A stretch of DNA of 64,000 nt from Paenibacillus riograndensis SBR5 (lineage in GTDB: Bacteria; Bacillota; Bacilli; Paenibacillales; Paenibacillaceae), in assembly GCF_000981585.1 (NCBI RefSeq), contig NZ_LN831776.1, positions 3,021,187 to 3,085,186 of the forward strand, written 5' to 3'. The number at the start of each line of letters is the position of its first letter. Positions within the stretch are counted from its first letter, which is position 1. Made by a program: the position numbers and the translations under genes. The notes beneath the pieces were generated by a model, which did not search any database, was not told the origin of the DNA, and worked only from the letters and a program-made list of their open reading frames with translations. Shown here piece by piece: positions 60,376 through 64,000 of this stretch.

Positions 60376-61107
60376 ATGAAAAATATGTGTGTGGCCCATC
60401 GCGGCTTCTCCGGAAAAGCTCCGGAGAACACGCTTGCTGCCGTACGGATGGCGATCGCGCTGCCGTTTGTGCGCTGGATGGAAATTGATGTTCAGCTCAC
60501 GAAGGACGGCGTGCCGGTAGTGATTCATGATTTTTCACTGGACCGCACCACCAACGGGCATGGCAAGGTCAAAAATATGGATTACGAGCATGTCCGGCGT
60601 TTGGATGCGGGGAGCTGGAAAGGGCGTGCTTTTCGCGGGGAACGCGTGCCGTCGCTGAAGGAAGTGCTGGAGCTGGCCTCCGGCCGGCTGCGGCTGAACA
60701 TTGAGCTTAAGACCAGCGGTGATATGTATCCGGGGCTGGAGCAGGCGGTCATTGATCTCGTGAATGCACACGGCATGCGCGACGAGGTGGTTCTGACCTC
60801 ATTCGATGCCGGCGCGCTGCAGCGGATCAAGGAGCTGGACCCCCGCTTCCGAACGGGATTGATCTACGACTCCAGATCCGGTGATCCCGCGCGGAAGCTG
60901 AAGGAGCTGGACTGCTCCTTTTTATCGATCAGCTTTGACCGGTTGAATCCCGGTCTGGCGAAGCTGCTTGCTGAGCGGGGCATACGGGTGATGGCCTGGA
61001 CGGTAAACAAGGCGAAGGAAATGCGCCGTCTGTCCGCCATGCATTCGGAGATCATGATCTGCACGAACCGCCCCGATATCTGGGGCGACACGTTTTTGGA
61101 GGCCTAG
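60376..61107 (+). CDS. Glycerophosphodiester phosphodiesterase
   Basis: This 243-aa enzyme cleaves glycerophosphodiesters to glycerol-3-phosphate. It has AHRGFSGKAPENTLAA (catalytic His, Arg), MEIDVQLTKDGVPVVIHDFSLDRTTNG (metal Glu and Asp, second His) and NIELKTSG. No signal peptide is visible, so it is cytoplasmic. GGAGGT lies before the ATG at 60376. Confidence 0.94.
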   Translation: MKNMCVAHRGFSGKAPENTLAAVRMAIALPFVRWMEIDVQLTKDGVPVVIHDFSLDRTTNGHGKVKNMDYEHVRRLDAGSWKGRAFRGERVPSLKEVLELASGRLRLNIELKTSGDMYPGLEQAVIDLVNAHGMRDEVVLTSFDAGALQRIKELDPRFRTGLIYDSRSGDPARKLKELDCSFLSISFDRLNPGLAKLLAERGIRVMAWTVNKAKEMRRLSAMHSEIMICTNRPDIWGDTFLEA

Positions 61108-61148
61108 CTTTAAGCATACAATTGACGGGAAAGAGAGCTGAAGAATGA

Positions 61149-61772
61149 ATGGGCGCTGATGTTAACAATATCTATTGTGTTGGACGAAATTACAGGCAAC
61201 ATGCGGAGGAGCTGGGCAATAAGGTGCCTTCGGAGCCTCTGGTCTTTCTGAAGCCTTCCCATGCGGCGGTCCCCCTCGACAAGGCGATCATTCAGCTTCC
61301 CAAGGATGCCGGTCTGATTCACTACGAAGGTGAGATTGTGCTAAGGATTGCCCGGGATTATGTCCCCGGCATGAGTGTGCAGGAGCTGGTGGATGTAATG
61401 GCCCTCGGCCTGGATTTCACCCTGCGCGACATCCATAACGATCTGCAAAAGAAAGGGCTGCCCTGGACGCCCGCCAAAGGCTTCAAGAACGCTGCCCCGC
61501 TGACTCCCTACATTGCGTTTCCGGAGACCGAAGAACTGGAAGCGACCGATTACACTGTACGCAAGAATGGTGTGGAGGTGCAGCGCGGAAACGTCAAGAA
61601 CATGATTTTTTCGCTGCAAAAAATCGTGGACTTCATTGCCGCCCGTTATGGGCTGGGCAAGGATGATCTTATCTTTACCGGTACTCCGGCAGGCGTAGGT
61701 CCGGTGGCTTCCGGCGATTCGTTCGAGCTGTTCTGGGGCGAAACTCTGCTGGGCACCTGCCTGATCGGTTAA
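61149..61772 (+). CDS. Fumarylacetoacetate hydrolase-family protein
   Basis: This 207-aa protein has NIYCVGRNYRQHAEELGN, PLVFLKPSHA, IHYEGEIVLRIAR (metal-binding Glu), GLDFTLRDIHNDLQKKGLPWTPAKGF and FTGTPAGVGPVASGD. Bacterial members act as acylpyruvate hydrolases or oxaloacetate tautomerases/decarboxylases; the substrate here is not fixed. It is followed after 3 nt by the DUF92 gene. Confidence 0.92.
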   Translation: MGADVNNIYCVGRNYRQHAEELGNKVPSEPLVFLKPSHAAVPLDKAIIQLPKDAGLIHYEGEIVLRIARDYVPGMSVQELVDVMALGLDFTLRDIHNDLQKKGLPWTPAKGFKNAAPLTPYIAFPETEELEATDYTVRKNGVEVQRGNVKNMIFSLQKIVDFIAARYGLGKDDLIFTGTPAGVGPVASGDSFELFWGETLLGTCLIG

Positions 61773-61775
61773 CAC

Positions 61776-62597
61776 ATGCCGACAGGACTTGATGTGCTGC
61801 AATGGGTGATCGGCTTCGGCGGGGCCTTGCTGGTAGCAGGAGCCGCTTATTACAAGCAGTCCCTAAGCTTCTCCGGGATGCTGGCGGCGATTGCGATGGG
61901 AACCATTTATTTTGGAGCAGGAAATGCCTTCTGGTTCGGCATTTTGCTGCTGTTCTTCATCTCGTCCAGCCTGCTCTCGAAGCTTCATCATGAGAATAAG
62001 GCGGAGCTGGAAGCCGCTTATGACAAAACAGGCCGCCGGGATGCCGGGCAGGTGTTCGCCAATGGCGGGCTGGGCATGGTGCTGGTGCTCCTGAACGCCA
62101 TCTATCCCTTGGAGCTTTGGGGATATTTGTTCATCGGCGTCATGGCTACCGTGACCTCCGACACCTGGGCGACAGAGATTGGCACCCTGGCCAAGAAGCC
62201 GCCCCGCTCTGTGCTGACGGGACGGATACTCCCGCCCGGCACCTCCGGCGGCGTCTCGCTGCCGGGCACCCTGGCCGCCGCTGCCGGCGGCGCCCTGATC
62301 GGCTTTGCCTCCTGGCTGCTGCGCGCAGCCTCCGGCATGCCGGAGCATCCCGTCCTGCTGCTTACGCTGGCAGGACTTGTCGGGGGCCTCGTCGGCGCCT
62401 TTGCCGACTCGGTGCTGGGGGCGACCGTGCAGCGCATGAACCGCTGCACCGTATGCGGCCGCGAGGTGGAAGCCTCGCGGCATTGCGGCCAGCCCACGGT
62501 ATTTGCCCGGGGCTGGCGCTGGATGAACAACGATGCTGTGAATGCCGCCAGCTCTATGCTGGGCGGGCTCGCCGCCCTGCTGATCGGCGGGCTGTGA
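61776..62597 (+). CDS. DUF92-family membrane protein
   Basis: This 273-aa protein has six to seven helices and the DUF92 pattern: GTIYFGAGNAFWFGILLLFFISSSLLSKL, QVFANGGLGMVLVLL, TVTSDTWATEIGTLAKK and LPPGTSGGVSLPGTLAA. Plant and cyanobacterial relatives include phytyl-phosphate kinase; the bacterial role is unknown. Four Cys/His residues near 230-245 (CTVCGREVEASRHC) form a possible zinc loop. No clear ribosome site, so translation is probably coupled. Confidence 0.9.
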   Translation: MPTGLDVLQWVIGFGGALLVAGAAYYKQSLSFSGMLAAIAMGTIYFGAGNAFWFGILLLFFISSSLLSKLHHENKAELEAAYDKTGRRDAGQVFANGGLGMVLVLLNAIYPLELWGYLFIGVMATVTSDTWATEIGTLAKKPPRSVLTGRILPPGTSGGVSLPGTLAAAAGGALIGFASWLLRAASGMPEHPVLLLTLAGLVGGLVGAFADSVLGATVQRMNRCTVCGREVEASRHCGQPTVFARGWRWMNNDAVNAASSMLGGLAALLIGGL

Positions 62598-62640
62598 TGC
62601 AGGGTAACCGTATACCCGCAATATTGAAGGAGGTGGACCG

Positions 62641-63246
62641 GTGAGCAGCGCATCCATTCATAAACATACAGCCATCCTGGATGCCGCTTACGAGCTCTTC
62701 GGTTCAGGCGGCTTCTACGAAACGAAGATTTCGGAAGTAGCGGAACGTGCAGGCATTGCCAAAGGCACGGTGTATTTGTATTTCAAAAATAAAGAGGAGT
62801 TGTTCATGGCCGTCACCCGGCGGGACTGTGAAGGATTCCTTCAGCAGCTGGAAGCCAAGCTCCAGGCATGCAGCAGCCTGACCGGGAAGCTGTCGGTTAT
62901 TGCCGAACATCATCTGTTTTATTATTATGAGCGTAAGCAGCATACCAAGCTTTTTTTTCGGGCGCCGAACAACAACCCTGAGCTGGTCGCCTACATGGCG
63001 CTTTTCATGGAAGAATATATGAAAGCTGTAGTGATGGTGCTGCTGGAAGGCGGGGCGTCCGAGCCGGAGCTGATGGCCCAGTCATACATTGGCATGCTGG
63101 ACCGGCTAAAAATGGATATTCTGTTTGATCCCTTCTTCACGGAGGAGGAGGCGCACAAACGGGCGAAGTTTGCCGCCAGCCTCTTTATCGGAGGGGCCGT
63201 CAGCAACATGAACGGATCACTTGGAGATTGGCCGGCAGAGCAATAA
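62641..63246 (+). CDS. TetR-family transcriptional regulator
   Basis: This 201-aa protein has the TetR DNA-binding part ILDAAYELFGSGGFYETKISEVAERAGIAKGTVYLYFKNKEELF and a helical ligand domain. It resembles FadR/YsiA-type regulators of fatty-acid breakdown. GTG at 62641 follows AAGGAGGT. Targets could include its own operon or the adjacent ABC-F gene, but this is not visible. Confidence 0.93.
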   Translation: MSSASIHKHTAILDAAYELFGSGGFYETKISEVAERAGIAKGTVYLYFKNKEELFMAVTRRDCEGFLQQLEAKLQACSSLTGKLSVIAEHHLFYYYERKQHTKLFFRAPNNNPELVAYMALFMEEYMKAVVMVLLEGGASEPELMAQSYIGMLDRLKMDILFDPFFTEEEAHKRAKFAASLFIGGAVSNMNGSLGDWPAEQ

Positions 63247-63290
63247 GGAACACAGGCCGGTTACAAATATAAGGCAAGCGAGGACAGAGC

Positions 63291-64000
63291 ATGAATATTA
63301 TGACCGTGGAACATCTTTCCAAGAGCTATGGGGAAAAAACACTGTTCCGGGATGCGTCGTTTGGTATGGATGACAGGAACAAGATTGGCGTTATCGGTGT
63401 GAATGGTACGGGGAAATCCACCTTTTTGAAGATTATTGCCGGTCTGGATACACCGGATGACGGACAAATTGCCATCGGAAATGCGGTGCGGGTGCAGTAT
63501 CTGGCGCAAAATCCGCCGTATGAGCCGGACAACACCGTGCTGCAGCAGGTTTTCGCCGGTGATGAGCCGGAGCTGGCTGCCATGCGGGAGTATATGGAGA
63601 CACTTGCTCTTCTGGAGAGCCGTCCGGGCGACTCCGCCCTTGAGCGCCGGCTGGTGCAGATTGGACAAGCTATTGATGCCGCCGGGACATGGCAGCTGGA
63701 AAGTGAAGCCAAAACCGTCCTGACGAAGCTGGGCATTACGCAGTTTGATGCACGGATGGAGTCGCTGTCCGGCGGACAGCGCAAGCGTGTGGCTCTGGCG
63801 GCGGCGCTGATTACACCTTCCGAGCTGCTGATCCTGGACGAGCCGACGAACCATATCGATACGGACTCGGTGGCCTGGCTGGAGCAATACCTGCAGAAGC
63901 GGCGCGGGGCGCTGCTGATGGTAACCCATGACCGCTACTTCCTGGAACGGGTAGCCAGTGTCATGCTGGAGCTGGATGGCGGGCAATTGTACCGTTATGA
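63291..64000 (+). CDS. ABC-F ATPase (Uup/YfmR-like), cut by the window end
   Basis: The visible 236 residues contain the first ATPase domain: Walker A GVNGTGKST, VQYLAQNPPYEPDNTVLQQVF, signature LSGGQRKRVALAAAL, Walker B LLILDEPTNHID and MVTHDRYFLERVA. ABC-F proteins have no membrane part and act on the ribosome; the QNPP segment fits the Uup/YfmR group, linked to rescue of stalled translation. The second domain lies beyond the window. Confidence 0.92.
   Translation, partial: MNIMTVEHLSKSYGEKTLFRDASFGMDDRNKIGVIGVNGTGKSTFLKIIAGLDTPDDGQIAIGNAVRVQYLAQNPPYEPDNTVLQQVFAGDEPELAAMREYMETLALLESRPGDSALERRLVQIGQAIDAAGTWQLESEAKTVLTKLGITQFDARMESLSGGQRKRVALAAALITPSELLILDEPTNHIDTDSVAWLEQYLQKRRGALLMVTHDRYFLERVASVMLELDGGQLYRY

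Overview
The window looks like a chromosomal segment of a Paenibacillus or close relative (spore-forming Bacillota). The main reasons are a hemE-hemH-hemY order like that of Bacillus subtilis, several B. subtilis 'yut/yuz/ycg'-type genes, a YjcZ-type small sporulation peptide, frequent TTG/GTG starts behind strong AGGAGG sites, and many dispersed non-coding repeats. The genus is an inference from gene content; no rRNA is present. About 65 protein genes and one tRNA-Leu can be supported.

Layout. 0-8 kb: the 3' part of an IS200-type transposase, two copies of a ~95 bp repeat (called R1 here), a PadR regulator with its HAAS-domain membrane partner, an ABC exporter behind a Fur-like box, a YjcZ peptide, a CynX-type MFS carrier, a methyltransferase, a frameshifted LysE exporter with its Lrp regulator, and tRNA-Leu(CAG). 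8-16.5 kb: a repeat-rich zone. Two copies of a longer repeat (R2) are split by an IS110-family element with a candidate bridge-RNA region and by an IS256-family element; one copy also carries a ~214 bp hairpin MITE. Between them lie a serine beta-lactamase-like protein and a two-component system. 16.5-24 kb: an ECF sigma factor, small membrane protein and ABC-2 exporter operon, then a 1157-aa hybrid histidine kinase with about six PAS domains.

24-33.3 kb: a zinc-starvation locus. Zur-box-like palindromes overlap sigma-A promoters in front of a NusG_II-domain protein, a zinc-independent L33 plus a COG0523 GTPase, and znuCBA plus a zinc-independent S14. A divergent operon holds a second COG0523 GTPase with YcgR/YcgQ-like proteins. 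Together these genes would import zinc, deliver it to clients, and replace zinc ribosomal proteins when zinc is scarce.

33-43 kb: housekeeping and small genes (DUF6157, GNAT, methyltransferase, MBL hydrolase, HTH protein, Dabb, DUF86/HepT-like, SufR-like regulator, YtxH, glutamate racemase, LysM-M14 peptidase, HesB-like, YuzB). 43.1-44.6 kb is gene-free and built from repeats R2, R3 and a MITE. 44.6-50.7 kb: an aldo/keto reductase, then a two-component system divergent from an ABC-2 transporter-lipoprotein operon. 50.7-57.8 kb: an RlmL/YpsC-like rRNA methyltransferase, an O-methyltransferase, an MFS carrier and the coproporphyrin-type heme operon hemE-hemH-hemY. 57.8-58.9 kb: repeats, including eight 51 bp tandem units. 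58.9-64 kb: a CapA-like protein, GDPD, FAH-family enzyme, DUF92 protein, TetR regulator and the start of an ABC-F gene cut by the window edge.

The most unusual content is the repeat ecology. Insertions can be mapped to the base because intact copies of the target repeat lie elsewhere in the window. One candidate IS110 bridge-RNA loop contains a 9-nt copy of the sequence abutting the insertion.
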